DNA of 64,000 nucleotides, from contig JAVSML010021657.1 of assembly GCA_038503035.1 (NCBI GenBank), positions 57,370 to 121,369 of the forward strand, written 5' to 3'. Under the pieces are notes generated by a model. The model did not search any database and was not told the DNA's origin. It saw only the letters and a program-made list of their open reading frames with translations. Shown here piece after piece: positions 10,221 through 22,515 of the stretch (positions within the stretch are counted from its first letter, which is position 1; the number at the start of each line of letters is the position of its first letter). This stretch comes from Crocodylus rhombifer. Taxonomy: Eukaryota > Chordata > Crocodylia > Crocodylidae. The position numbers and the translations under genes were made by a program.

Positions 10221-12630
10221 GTCTGCAGAAAAGTCTTAAGGAGCAACTTGAAGAGCTTATCTGGATGTTGATGTAGGCTGTCCTGAGCCTGGTGGTGGCA
10301 ACATGGAAGAAAGTGTTGGCTCAATGACCTTATCAGCAGTCATATAATTTGGAGTGGGTGAGTGGAGTACCAGCCTTGGGGGCCACTTAGGGAAGCATCA
10401 GAATGGCAGTAGCCCTGTGCCATGGCTGTAGCAGCAGCAGTTGAGTGCAGCAGCAACAGCTAGGCCTGGGAAGATCACTCTACACCAGAAGCAGCTAGGG
10501 ACTTTGAATCCCTGGGACAGGTAGCACGGGCACTCCCTGGCTCTTCCCCTTTATTCTCCCCGTTCCCCTCCCTGGCAGGGTTTTGCCCAGGGTGTAAAAC
10601 CTGCCAGCTATACCATACCTTTGCAATCAGCCTAATCTTTGTTATGAACAGTGTCCGTTTCAGATTTAGCTTCTTAGTTTACAGACCATTAATGAATCAG
10701 CCTGGCTTTGCCCTAGATATATTTTGGTGTTGTGTGCAAGTGGAGAATGGTATGACCAAGAGTTGCTCACAAACTGGTTGTTTTGAGTGTACAGGATGCA
10801 TGGAGTGCTGTTCACTTACAAACATGTTTTCCCTGCTCCATGAGCAGGTGATAACATTGGCAATAAGAATAATGACTAACAAATAGCAAATGTTCTCCCT
10901 GGATAAATTTTCTGTGTGAAAATGTTCACAACTCAATATATTGTACTCTTTAACAGCTCTTCAAATGGGTCATTTTCATCTTTCATTTTTCTGCTTCTGT
11001 TGTAACATTTCCTCTCTGGAGGTAACCAGGCTGTAAATGTACTCTGTGCCTGCTTATAGACTGATATACAATGGTCTCCACAGAAAAAAGGCAGTTCTTA
11101 CAGAGATGTCTTACCAACACTTACAACACAGTGGTATCTGAGTGAAGCCAGTTCTTCATACCCATAATTTTTCTGTTTAATTGTTCCATATAAATTGAGG
11201 AGTGATAGGACCAAATGGTGCCCAAACTACCCATGCTTTACCTAGCTATTTATCAAGGGATAGACTTGAGGCTATCACTGAGCTGGGGTGCTCTGTCCTA
11301 AAATAAGGTGGACACAGTATAAGAACAGAAACCATCCAAGCAAGAACAACAGACCATTAAATCAACTACAGTGTCAAATAATAAGTGACTATTATTGAAA
11401 TTATGGCAATTTTGAAACATTATTTCCTTCTTAATGGATCCAGAGCCTTTTAAGATGTTTTTCTGTCCTCTCTTTACTGAGGCAAATGCATTAGAGGATA
11501 AGAACACTAATATTATCTGTTAAAGTATGTTTGTGGTGGGAAAAACACAACATGGAATTAAAAAGCACTGCATTAATATTTTTTGAGGACACAAGCGACA
11601 GTTTTTGATAGATGCCATTCAGAGACAGTACAGGAAGTTTGATAATTAGCCTGGTATGTCTGGAGAGCAGCCATGCATTTTGCAAGCTGAAGTGCTGATG
11701 ATAAAAGACGCATGTAAACACCTTTGGCCTGATGTTCTGAGTTAAAAAGCACTGACTTGCTTTCATTGACTTCGGCTGTAGTTAGTTGGTGCTTTGCACT
11801 TCTGAAAACCAAGTTCTGTCAGAAGTAAGTGTAAGTGAGACTAAGAAAGTGTAAGACTGCAGAGAATTTTCTCCCACTTCACTAGAGAAAGGTTCTTCCA
11901 ACTTAAACTATCATTAGATCTCATGTCCCAGTCTTGTGCGTGCAGACAGTACCATTGCCCTTCCTCTTTTCTTCCTCTCAATAGGGTGCAGGGAGCACAC
12001 TCTGCTCTCTTTCACAAAGGACTGAGCAGCTACATGCAGCTCTTCTCAAGATGTCCTACGTGCCTACAATCCTGTAACTCTGCCAATAAGACAAAGTGTT
12101 GCTTCAGGGTGTGAGGGCAGTTTGAAGTTCAGGATGTAGTCGTCCCAAAGCGCATTTCAGAAGATTAACTATATTTCACTACCTCTTTATATTGCTGCCC
12201 TTTCTTCTGACACAAGTGCTGCCTGTCTGCTGAGCAGTAGCAGATGTCCAGTGCTTAGCAGATCAGCTCTTTAGAGGAGGAGAAATTAGTAATGTGGACT
12301 CTAGGTCCATTCTGTGTGTGACTTGCATTATTTGCATATATGTCAGTCCTGGAATAAAGTGGTCAAACAATATAACTGGCATTTTACCCCTGCTTTGCAC
12401 AGGTCTTGATGGCAATGCAAGGTGCATGGCAGTAGAGAATAAAGCTTGCAAATCACTTGTGGCAGGGAATGACTGTATTTCAGTCAATAACATATCCCCT
12501 GTCCCCCACAGCCCTGGTTCTTACCGAACAATGAACATGCACTTAGGCAAACCCCGATGGAGCAGGATTCTCTGTTTCCTACTATTATTTTGACTCTAAG
12601 TTGCTCCAGCTTAGCTTAGATTGGAAATGT
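10221..12630. other. Unique non-coding DNA
   Basis: No repeat family or coding signal can be supported. Short frames of up to ~100 codons show no recognisable domain and no biased composition. Confidence 0.4.
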
Positions 12631-13990
12631 TTAACAAATAGCATTAAGCAATATACACATTTTCTAGCTAACTTTCAAATAAAGAAATCAGATCAATTGA
12701 TGGTTTGACTCCTGGTATTGGGAGGGGGGTGGGAAAAGGAATAGGGGAGTGAAGCTCACAGAGATGTTTGAATTAATTGAATAATTCAGTTTAGCATTAA
12801 CATGATGAAAGAACAGATCCCCTGTCGGGCATGAATGTATAATGCAGATGTGGATTTTTCTGCCTCCCTTTTATCATTCAGATCCTATTGAACATTTGCA
12901 ATCCCGAAGATGATGTGCAAACAATTAAAATTTAAACAAAGGGTTTTGGTTTTTTTAATAAGGAATTTGAGGCGGGGAGGAGAATTGCAAATATTTCATA
13001 TGATTTTTCCCCCTTTTTTGTTCCTTCAAAGGGGAGGGAAGCAATAGCAGAATTTTAGAACACAAACATAACAGATCTGTCTCTGCCAAGGGAGAGTGAG
13101 AGACAGCACTTTGTAACCATAAAAGAACAAAATTCCAAGCAGTGAGTGAGGAGGACATATTTGCATAATGGATTTTATTTACATAAATTACATCGCTTAT
13201 AGCATTCCTCTGCTATAACTTGGCACAGGTAGACCACATCAGTTCAAAGCAAGGGGAAAGACAAGTAAATAGCTTGTTATAAATAACACTCCTCTCTGGG
13301 CTGATCGGCCTCTTCTTGTGCCTTTGCATTGGTTCTTTGGGAATGTGCATACCCTATGTCATGTAGAACACGCTGGGGAGCATCCGATTAAATCCTACAC
13401 AAGCTCTTCAGCCTGATTATGGCCTTTTTTTATGAAGGGAAATCAGTGCATCTGGGAGATACTAGCTCAGAATACTGGCATGTTAACTTCTGTATGTTGG
13501 GACCTGACAGGTGCTGGCTGTGAATTTTCTCACCATAACAACCAAATAAAAATGTCAGCAATGAATCTTTGTTCTAGGTGCTAGGTTGTTTTTCCCCCTC
13601 TTCCATACGCAAAACATTTCTTTTTGAGCACAAAATTTTACTTGCTCTACTTTCATTGAGCAGATGCCCCGGGGAAAAAAAATCCTGTCGTTGTGGATTG
13701 TTTGTATAAAAGTGTCAGCGAGGTATATTTTTCTCTTTGTTAATTTAATTCTTGCATAAAATAATACATTGACAGCAACACACATGGCTGTCAAAGAGTG
13801 ATTGTGCCCTGAAAAATGACTATGAAAAAATGGCACCTTCTGACTCAACAGATCTACTCTTTGTATGTCATTGGTGTCAAACATACTGATGAAGTTTTTA
13901 ATTCTTTTGGCACTGCTTAGCAAGGCAAAATTTAGATTTTTTTTTTATCCAGTAGGAAGGTCTATTTACTGTTTGGTTGCGTCTTAAATA
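12631..13990. other. Candidate conserved non-coding region
   Basis: Complex AT-rich DNA free of recognised repeats. It contains an octamer ATTTGCAT at 13159-13166, several TTAAT/ATTTA homeodomain-like cores and TTTAAACAAAG-type forkhead-like words near 12935. A 122-codon minus-strand frame (13555-13923) matches no family I know. The base pattern fits a developmental enhancer or untranslated sequence; this is inference only. Confidence 0.25.
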
Positions 13991-14363
13991 AGGTTGGCAA
14001 GTCGAAAAATCAAATGTTGTTTCCCTCCCAGGAATAAAAGTTCCCCCAAAATTTCAATTTGGAAATGACAATATGCTTTGTTCTGACGTTCTTTTGGGGA
14101 TCCTAATGGAATGTTTCAGAATTCCTCAGCTTAAATGTTTACTTTCAAATTGAATTGAACAGAAACACTTTGTTTGGAATCAGATCAATGTTAAAATGTT
14201 GCTGCCAGTGGCTCTACAATGCCTGAAAGTGTAGTTTAGGTGCCTCCCACCTCCATTTTTACCATGAGCTGGGTGCCCTGGCTACAATACATCCCACGAT
14301 ACAAACTGCAGCCATGTGACCCTGAGAGATTTAATCACTTCAGTGGAAAATCCTTGACCAACT
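13991..14363. other. Nothing recognised
   Basis: AT-rich DNA without a feature I can support. Confidence 0.35.
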
Positions 14364-15560
14364 TGTAACCTGGGTGTCCGCCCTCACCACCAGAAGGGGA
14401 AAGCCAGCAGGACACACGTGCTGGGGGTGGAAACTGCAGTCTACTCATAGTTCCCTCCCATCTAGCGTGTCTCAATAGAGGAGGAACAGAAAGCGATGTC
14501 TTAAACAGGTACAGATGTAATATATGTATATAAAAGCTAGTGAACTAAAGTAAGTATTTACAGGTTACACATACATATAACTATATATACACCTAAATAT
14601 AAACAAGTAAGCACAATGGTCCTAAACGGTATGAACAGATAAATACAACAATAAATGGCACTCATAAAATGCAAGGTGTACAGTTAACAGTTAATAAACA
14701 CTTCAGAAATGCACAGCATGTATCAAACAATCAATAAACACTCCAAAATATGAGACACAAGAATTCTCTAGTGGTACCCCTCCTCTAAGGGGGGGTCTTT
14801 CCCTTCTGCCTCATTATGGAAGCTAGCTTTCCCCAAGTGTCACTCCCCAGTGGGAGACCTGTTGCTCCACTAACTCGCATGTCTCAAGGAGCCGGGTGGA
14901 GCAGTATTCATAAGCTCCCCGGCCTGATTAAAGTTTCTCCAAGGGAGAGCTCAGTTCCAGGTCTTAGGGGGGCGGCGTGACTTGCTCCCACGTCCCAGTG
15001 GCTCAATCCTTCTCGGGGAGTTGTGGGCCTGGACCACCTTGTGGCCGCTCTGAATGCTGCTCCCTGTGCTCGGAAGCCACTCCGTTCCCAGGGCCCTTGC
15101 AGACCCACTGCCTGGCCCCTCAGTCTCCAGGGCCCTACGCCTCACAATGACTCGCCCCGCAGTATCTCTGGCTCCTGTGCCCAGCCTCATGCCATGATTG
15201 GAGACCCGAGCAGCGACACCTGCACTACCTACCACTTCTGTCCAGCAGTGGAATCTTTCAGGCTCTTCTGGGCAGTGGGATAGACCCTCTGGGTGGCTCT
15301 CTCAGTTCTTCTTGGCCCTGGGAACTCTTCCTTCTTCTTTGTCCCTCGCCAACTGCTTGGCATGCAGCTGCTGATATCTCCTTCTGGGACTCCATCCTCA
15401 GATTGAAAATAAAACAGTTAGGGGGGCTGCAACTGCAGTTCCCAATTAAGTCTGCTCCTGCCCCCCTCCTTTGGAGTAGAGGGGGAGCATACTCTCCTCC
15501 TGGTTCCTTCCTTGCCTGTCTCAGGCAGGATTGCCTGTCCCTGCAATCCTCTCAGCTGTG
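14364..15560. repeat. Unclassified repeat-like block, possibly an LTR
   Basis: A compositional unit: a GC-rich start ('tgtaacctgggtgtccgccc'), an AT-rich 250-bp middle with ATATATAC words (14515-14760), then a GC-rich stretch to about 15560 with several short frames on both strands. It begins TGTAAC, as many LTRs do. I cannot find a partner LTR, a primer-binding site or a target duplication, so the class is open. Confidence 0.3.
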
Positions 15561-16055
15561 CATAATTTCCCTACTGTAGGCTTGGGAGCTCAGGCTGCAG
15601 AATTGGGAGGAAGAACAAGAAACCTCTTTGCGTTTGCAAACTAAGGATAGATGAGAGAAGACAACTGTAGGGTTATTCTTCAAGTCCTTTGCTGTAGATC
15701 AGTCTATGGATGCAAGGGCGGATCCATGACTGGAGCTTATGCAGGCTCTGGGTAGAGCCCCTGCTTTCTTATGGCCCTGGAGCCCAGGGAATGAGTGCTG
15801 CTTCTGTTTGCCCCCTGTCAACCACAATCATGCCTCCACCCTCCCCTGGATTCACAGCTGTACGGATGCACTAACTACATGAATAATCTGTTATCTGTTG
15901 TATCTTTCACAGCTTTCAACAGGTAACTCCTTGTATGCACACATAAGAGAGGGAATGTGGATTAAATTTACTGCTAAAGCTACACTGCAGCTGTTCACAC
16001 ACAGTGCCTTGTGTAAGTAAACTTTTATCACCATAATGAGTTCTGTAAAGGATCC
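15561..16055. other. Nothing recognised
   Basis: Mixed sequence upstream of the CR1 relic. Confidence 0.35.
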
Positions 16056-16515
16056 TCAGTGGTACCTGACACTCTCCCATGCTCCAAGGCAGGATCAGCT
16101 GTACTTAAACCATTCCTGGCAGAGCTTTGTCTAACTTGTTCTTATAGCAACCTCCAGCAATGGTTTTTCCACATTCTCCTTATGTAAACTATGCTTCTGC
16201 TTAACTCTTTGTACAGATAGTGTTTTTTCCTAATGTCAAGCCTTAAATCTCTGTTGGTGCAAATGAAGCCTGTTACTTAATGCCCTGTCCCCACTGGATA
16301 TGAGGAACAGTTTATAACCTTCCCCTTTGAAATCATCTTTGACATATTCGTAGACATCTTTTTTCTAGACACACCCAATTCTTTCAGGCTTTTCTCAGAG
16401 GTCATGGTTTCCAGCCCTCTGATCATTTTTCCTGCCTTCCTTGGGATTCCCTGCAGCCTGTCCATGGCTCTCAAAGTGTAGTGCCTCAAACTGGATGCAG
16501 TGCACTCTGATGTAA
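16056..16515 (-). mobile_element. Old CR1-type LINE fragment, reverse orientation
   Basis: Read on the minus strand, 16277-16489 translates to a piece containing GKMIRGLE, SEKSLKELG and RKKMS. This parallels the CR1 ORF2 C-terminal block KMIRGLE..SYEERLRELGLFS. On the + strand, 'ccaaggcaggatcagctgta' and 'agctttgtctaacttgttct' continue toward the 3' part. The terminal 3' repeat is not evident. Several stops and indels are present; older than the 5.1-kb copy. Confidence 0.65.
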
Positions 16516-16884
16516 TACTGTAGTAGTAGCAGGACCAGGAATGAAGTACTAATAGAGGGGCACAGACTGCTGGGATTTCACTTAGATACTTCTAGCTACA
16601 GCAATGGGAAGGAAGCTGGCAAAGTCCCCAATCTTCTTCAAGGTTGCAGGTTTGGCTGAGGAGAAGCTTCCATCTCATTATTTCATTGCAACAGGCTTGC
16701 ATCATACTTGTCAGCACGTGGAACCACAAATTACTGATGTTGGTAAAGCAAGGCTAGTTGTAAGGCTTCCACTCAGTCTTTCTGTTTTCTTTGAAGCTAC
16801 CAATCCATGTGTTTTGCAGCTGCAGCCTCCCTGTGGAGTCAGCTGCTTCTGATATTGGAAACACTGAGTAATTTGCTGTAATCA
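16516..16884. other. Nothing recognised
   Basis: No supported feature between the CR1 relic and the foldback element. Confidence 0.35.
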
Positions 16885-18195
16885 TGGCATCAGAGGCTGA
16901 TCAACAGGGCTCCTGGTTTTCTCTGATAAAAAATTGCCAATTCTCTGAATACCCACCCAAATTCGTGATTAAAATGAAAGGTTATTCACTCCCTGCCCTA
17001 GCTCTGCTGGTGCCCCTCACTTCTCCCCCTCAGCCCCCTCCCCCATGCCTGCCAGTGGGGGCCCCTAGCTGCCAGGGCTATGGGGCCAGGGACCTGGGTC
17101 CACACAGCCCCTTGCCCCCAGCAGGAGACAACAGCTGCGGCAGCAGAGTGGAGCCTGGCTCCCTGCTTCTGCCTGCTGTAGGCTTGGGGGGTGGGGCTTC
17201 CTGTTGCTGTGTGTGCTCCCGGGGAGGCAGGGGGGACCCATGCCCCCCAGATCTGTGTGAAGGCAGGGGTGGGGTGGGCTGCCTGCTGTGGGTTCAGGCT
17301 CCCACCCTGCTGCCCTCCCCTGGGGCCTCCACAGCCCAATGGGTGTGACTCAGGGAGTCAGGGCAGAGCACAGCCATGCAGGAAAGCTCCTTGCTGCTGC
17401 AAGTGCCGCACTGCCCTGTAGACACGTCCCCTGGCATGGCAGCAGTAGGGACAGTGGTGTGGGGTTGTCCCCTTGCTGCTGCCTGATGGGCAGGGGATGT
17501 ATTGCAAGGGCAGTGCAGAGCTTGCAGCGGCAAGCAGCTTTCCTGCGGGGCCCTGCTCTGCCTTGCCATGCTGGGTCATACCTGCTGGGCTGTCGAGGCC
17601 CCAGGAGAGGGCAGCAGGGCAGGAGTGCAAGCCTGCAGCGGGCAGCTCGCACTCACCCTGCCCCTGCCCATACACAGATCTGAGGGGTACAGGTCTCCCC
17701 TGCCCTTCCCCCCCAGGAGTGTGCAGTGGTGGGGAAGCTGGCTCCACCCTCTGCCCCCCAGATGAGCTGCCTGCAGCCCTGTCCCACTCCCTGCCGGTGC
17801 TCTGCGGCTGTGCGTTGTGGCCCTGGGCCCCAAGCCCCACACACCACCCAGCTGGGCAGCAGCCCCAGCCACAGCCCTGCCCAACTCCCTCCCTCTGTTC
17901 CCATCCCCAACCCTTCCTTACCTGCGGGAGCTGCGCTCCAGGCTGCCTGTTGGCCATTTACATGTACATGCACATGCACAAGGCTCCCCCTGCCTGACCA
18001 CCCTCCTTCCACTCCCCCCCAGCTCCCTGCAGGCTACAACTCTGCTAGCCAGCAGAGAGCTCTTTGCAAACTGCAAAATCCATGGGTTTCTTCGGCAAAA
18101 TGAGGAATCCATGGGTTCCTCTGGCAAAGAGGAAAATCTGTTGTTTTCTCGTGGGAAATGGAAAATCCAGATTCCTGCTGATCAATTAGGCATGG
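16885..18195. mobile_element. Large GC-rich foldback (inverted-repeat) element, ~1.3 kb
   Basis: The two halves are diverged inverse copies around a centre at 17454-17465: ggcagcagtagggaca on the left and tgtccccttgctgctgcc on the right. Further pairs: 'cccagatctgtgtgaaggca' (~17248) with the inverse of 'tgcccatacacagatctgag' (~17665), and 'ctcccctggggcctccaca' (~17316) with the inverse of 'tgtcgaggccccaggagag' (~17591). The outer ends also pair: 'gctgatcaacagggctcctg' (~16897) with the inverse of 'ccagattcctgctgatcaat' (~18167). Arms are about 560 and 730 bp, the difference being indels. The many overlapping frames on both strands are artefacts of high GC. CpG is sparse, so it is not a CpG island. 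No target duplication could be fixed. Confidence 0.7.
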
Positions 18196-18862
18196 CCACT
18201 TAGAAGAATAAAAAGTGATACCCCTTGAAACCTAGGGCTGGATCAGGCACGTGCAAAGCAAAATTTCAGTCCATAATCTGATGGGGTGAATGCTGTGTCC
18301 CTGGTTTTAACGCAGCATGTCTTACAGATGCTGTCTCAGCTCTGCATACTTACCTCTCGTGTCTCCGTTTTTTCTTTTATTAAGGTTACAACTCTTTTAG
18401 GAATGCTTGAACTCTCCCAAGGCCACAGAACCTAGAAGAGTAAGGGTAGTCTGCCAGTACCTTGAATTGTTACTGCTCAGGTCCTTATGCTGTAAAGGTT
18501 ACAGCAGCTGTTAGCACACTTTCACTCTTTGCGGCAGGGGCATCTCCATTGAATAATAAGAACATGGCCAGCAAACATTAGCAGAGCAACTTGACTGGTT
18601 TTTGACACTTGCTGGTTTGTGCCTGAACTAAGAGCAAGACATTGGTGTAAATAAATAAACAACAGAAAGAGTTTTGTTCCTTCTGTGGGCAATGACAATG
18701 GCAGCTGTGTAATCTTTCCTAGCCAGCTTCACATGTCAGATCCACAAAGGTTGATCAGCTGCTTCTGCACAGCAGTTTGCTAGACATGGATTTTCTGTGG
18801 AGCAACCAAACTGGGAGAGGCCAGCAAATCCCAACAGGTTCCTTTGTTATTGGCAATGAAGA
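18196..18862. other. Nothing recognised
   Basis: Unique sequence; no supported feature. Confidence 0.35.
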
Positions 18863-18950
18863 TTAGGGGCAGGATTCTGCTCTCAGCTCCTGAAGTGTTA
18901 ATCCAAGAGTCAGGAGAGTTATTCCAATTTTCCACCTGCAGAGCTAAGAG
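18863..18950 (+). repeat. Possible ancient amniote interspersed repeat
   Basis: 'ggggcaggattctgctctca' then 'gtgttaatccaagagtcagg' resembles the widely dispersed sauropsid motif 'gattctgatctcagttacac ... taaatccggagtaactcc'. I cannot name the family. Confidence 0.35.
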
Positions 18951-21900
18951 CAGAAGCTTTCCTCAGGCTGGACTGAGCTATTTCCTACTCATTAGCATTT
19001 GTAAGCTATGAACAGGGGATGATGCAGTACATCATGAAGTCAGGGCGCATAAAGATAAGTCTCCAGGGTCAAATCTATGCCAATTCATCTGGGCCTTGGA
19101 TGCCATACAAGAGTAAAAGCAGTGTAGCCACAACCACTGCCTCTTGGACACACACCTTGTGGTGATGGTGGGGATGGGGCTAAACTGGATGTGTTGCCTA
19201 TATGTACATGCAACAGCTACTGTCTATGCCAAATCCATTGCCTGCAAAATGCATCAAGAGTTCCAAACTAGCTAAGATATAGAAAAAGGGAAGTAACTCC
19301 CTTTCGCTTTAATGGGGCATAATGGGGCATGCTTGGGTTCTAGTCCTAGAGCTGCTTCTGAACCATGGTGTGCCCCAGTGACACCCACCTACGCTGGGGG
19401 GTTCACAGATGTCATTGAATGCCAATAGGAGTTGTGTACTGAGTTCTCTTAAGTTTCTCTGAAAACCCTATACCAAACTTCTGCATATCTCTGTCTCACC
19501 ACCAGCAACCTACATGTTCCTACCTCACAGAGCTATTGCAGTGCAGCTATTATTGAAAGGCAGATAATTAAATAAAAGGCAGCTGCCTGAGTGCAAACTA
19601 TTATTATATTTTAATCAATATCTCCTAATGAGGCTTTGTAAACAAATGATTAAATACACAGATCAGGCCAAATTCTGTTTGGTAGTGTTAGTAACAGATG
19701 GGAGTTTTAATGAAGTCTGCCCAACTGAAGAACATAATAGAGAACTGTTTGCCTTGGCATAGAGGGGTATGCTGTACACCTGGTTTGCTTACCTAGTACA
19801 GCTGAATTATAATACAAATATAACTCATCCAATTAAACTTAAAAGCCAAGCATTCATAATTTTTTTCTCTTTCTCCAAAATGTTCAATAGAGACATATTT
19901 GCAAGGGCTGGTGAATTTCAGATAAGTGGAATGAAGAATTTGTAAGGGAAGTATATACGGTTAGGGATTTAAAAACTGCAGATAAGGATTGTTTTCCTCT
20001 GCCTCTCCATTTACCTGAAGTAATTAGGTAATGAAAGAGCTGCCATCTCATTTCATAGTGTAGGAAATGGAATAACTGAAGTGCTAGGAAGCAGGTAAAA
20101 TGACCAGAGTCATTAACACTTTTATTAGTTCTTCCAGATCGAAATGAAATGCAGAGAGTCTCTGTAGGAGCCGTTGTTTCCTTAAGAATATTAAAGCTGT
20201 TGCAGCTTGATGCGTCTCTTGTGAGAACTATGCATCTGTCTTGACTTTGTTAAGATCATTAGGGATAATTTGGGATAAAGTATTCATGAGAGAATTGTAA
20301 AATCGTCAGGTTAACAGGCCCCATTCCAGAAACCTTTTCTTCCATTGGAAACACTGAAGCTAGTCCCAGGAGTAATGGCTACCCACAAATGTGCATGAGA
20401 ATTCAGAAGATCAGGCTTTTTAAAATCAGCCTTGCCAGATGCTTCTACACTGGCCCTGGAGCATGCAATTTCAGAAATCACTGTGCTATCAAAACCCTTT
20501 TGCTACAACCTCCTAATCTTACTCAGATAAATGGATTAGCAGGATTGTATTTTAGAGGTACTAAACTCCATAGTAAAACTTTAATGGGTAATTATAGCTT
20601 TATCATGTTGGCATGTTTACTAGAATATTTTTGTGGATACTCTGATATCACTGCACCATCACCCCATACTAAAAAAAAAGGATTTTACTGATTGTGCTGT
20701 AATGACCATTGCCCAAGTGGTAATAGAGTCATGTCACTCTACTCATTTTAAGGTGGGTGCGCTGGACCAACATTTAAAAATGGAGCACATGTGCCTGCTT
20801 CCCTTACAATGCCTTGCAGGTTTGTTGCTGCTGCTGAGGCTAGAATTAGAATGAGCTGCTTAGTTATTTTGCTGTTTGAGCCACCTTGCAAATATTTCCC
20901 TTCTCTCATCACTATATATCTCTGAACAGAAATCATGCAGTCATAAGGAAAGGTTCCCCCCGCCCTGCCTCCCTCCCCTCCCCAAAAATTAACTAGACCA
21001 GCAAAACTCAGGCAAGTTTGAAATGCAAAATGAACACAGCTACATTTTGTTGCTGTGGGAAAAGAATGGCAGCGACACTAGAGTCAAATTCTATTAGGGC
21101 TTTTGAGGGGAGATTTTATTATAATCTGGGAAAATTACAGTATGTATTATATACTGTATAATACTGTATTATATACTGTATATCTATTATATACAGTATT
21201 ATTATTTCTATTTAATTTCAAATAGAAAGAAACAAGATAAATATTCCCATTAAATTATCTGCATGCTCCCAGCTTTTGTAGGTGGGTGCTCCTTGCATAA
21301 TTGCTGTATATTTTTGTTGTTTTCTTTTTCAAATCAGTTAAGTGCAACATAAAATGTTGACATGTAAAGAAGGATACTTGAGTATGGCTAAGAACAGTCA
21401 CTAATGATCAGTCATTAAATCTTATTTGTGAGTTGTTAATTGTTATTCTTATTTACAGTTTTTTGTCTAGTCAGGGAGTAGAACCAATCCTAGACATCCG
21501 ATGGTACCAATTTGGTGCCCCTAATTCATTGACACGCAGCTGTCAGATGTGATCAGTTTGCAAACACCCCACTGGCTGAAGTTTGTTTACAGAAAGAGTT
21601 CAGAGAATATCTGTGAATAACATTTGCAGTCCCAGAAATCAGGAGTGTGAGTGTGTGTGTGGCAAGGGGAGGAGTGGTGGTGAGAAAAACAGAGAAAAAA
21701 GGGCAGTCAGAGATCGTGCATTTACAGCGAACATGCTAAACAAGCTTTGCCAGCAGTCATGGTGATGTGGAACTTAGCCACATTTACTCAAACCTTTCTT
21801 ACTGAGTGAAGAGAAGGGTTGTGTCACATATGCAAGAGCAGAAGTGACAGCTTTCTTCATAGATAGATTTTAAAAGCTAAGGATAGAACTAGTTGGCAGA

Positions 21901-22054
21901 ATGGAGAACCCTCTTAGCCCTTTAGAAGCTGCGAAAGGGTGGAGGTATGTCAGTAGGTCAGTGTGGAGGGAGGCTTATGCTTCTGCCAGCCACAATACAG
22001 CTGTGTTGACAGAGAGAAAAGTGTGCTGCCTCTTCCAACATATCACCTTTGCTA
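18951..22054. other. Mostly unique DNA
   Basis: No gene found. The 19560-20330 part is AT-rich with homeodomain-like words (tttaatcaat, cctaatgag, aaatgattaaatac) and could be conserved non-coding DNA. An AT-palindromic run at 21139-21205 is listed separately. Confidence 0.3.
21139..21205. repeat. AT-rich palindromic low-complexity run
   Basis: Repeated TATACTGTATA/TATACAGTAT words, several of them mutually complementary, such as 'attatatactgtat' and 'attatatacagtat'. Likely to form cruciform-like hairpins. Confidence 0.65.
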
Positions 22055-22515
22055 TGTACTGGGCATGTCTACACAAGACATTTACTGAGCAGTAGACTAA
22101 TTAGCTCCTTAGTAAACATTGTGCATCTTCATGTGCAGCCCTATTAGGCCAGAGTAAATTAATTTACTCCATATCTGGATAGTACTTATAAATACAAGTA
22201 CTGTCCTGCTGCAGAGTAAAATCTTTGCAGAAGTGCATGTGTAGATGTTGCTTCAGCTGGCTGGGGCACAAGGGTGCATCCTGCTGGCTAGCCCTGCACT
22301 GAAGCATTCTAGTGCCCCAGGCAGCCCCTCTTCAGCACGTTTAGCTGGAAGGAGCAGCCGCCCCAGGCTGGCTGGCTGACCTCCTGGGTTCCCTGCCGGC
22401 CAGGGCTGCTCTGACCTGGCTGCATGTGCTGCATTCCCAGGCACATGTTCAAATAGCAATAAACTCCGGAGTTTATTGCTTCACATTAATTGCATGTATA
22501 GATGCATCAGTAATT
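22055..22515. mobile_element. MITE-like element with GC-rich core and perfect palindrome
   Basis: The left end 'gggcatgtctacacaagaca' and the right end 'gcatgtatagatgcatcag' are roughly inverse. The left interior 'actgagcagtagactaatta' resembles 'actgcgcagtagcttgttac' at 59526, so both belong to one family. The core at 22255-22440 is GC-rich. A 26-bp perfect palindrome lies at 22455-22480. Confidence 0.45.
22455..22480. repeat. 26-bp perfect palindrome
   Basis: The 13-base half-site agcaataaactcc is followed directly by its exact complement ggagtttattgct with no spacer. Confidence 0.95.

Noticed and set aside
13555..13923. 122-codon minus-strand frame as a real gene
   Set aside because: No recognisable domain or supporting context; kept only as part of a candidate conserved non-coding region.
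16884..18203. More than ten overlapping frames, up to 199 codons
   Set aside because: All fall in the GC-rich foldback; stops are simply rare there. Low CpG also argues against a promoter or CpG island with a first exon.
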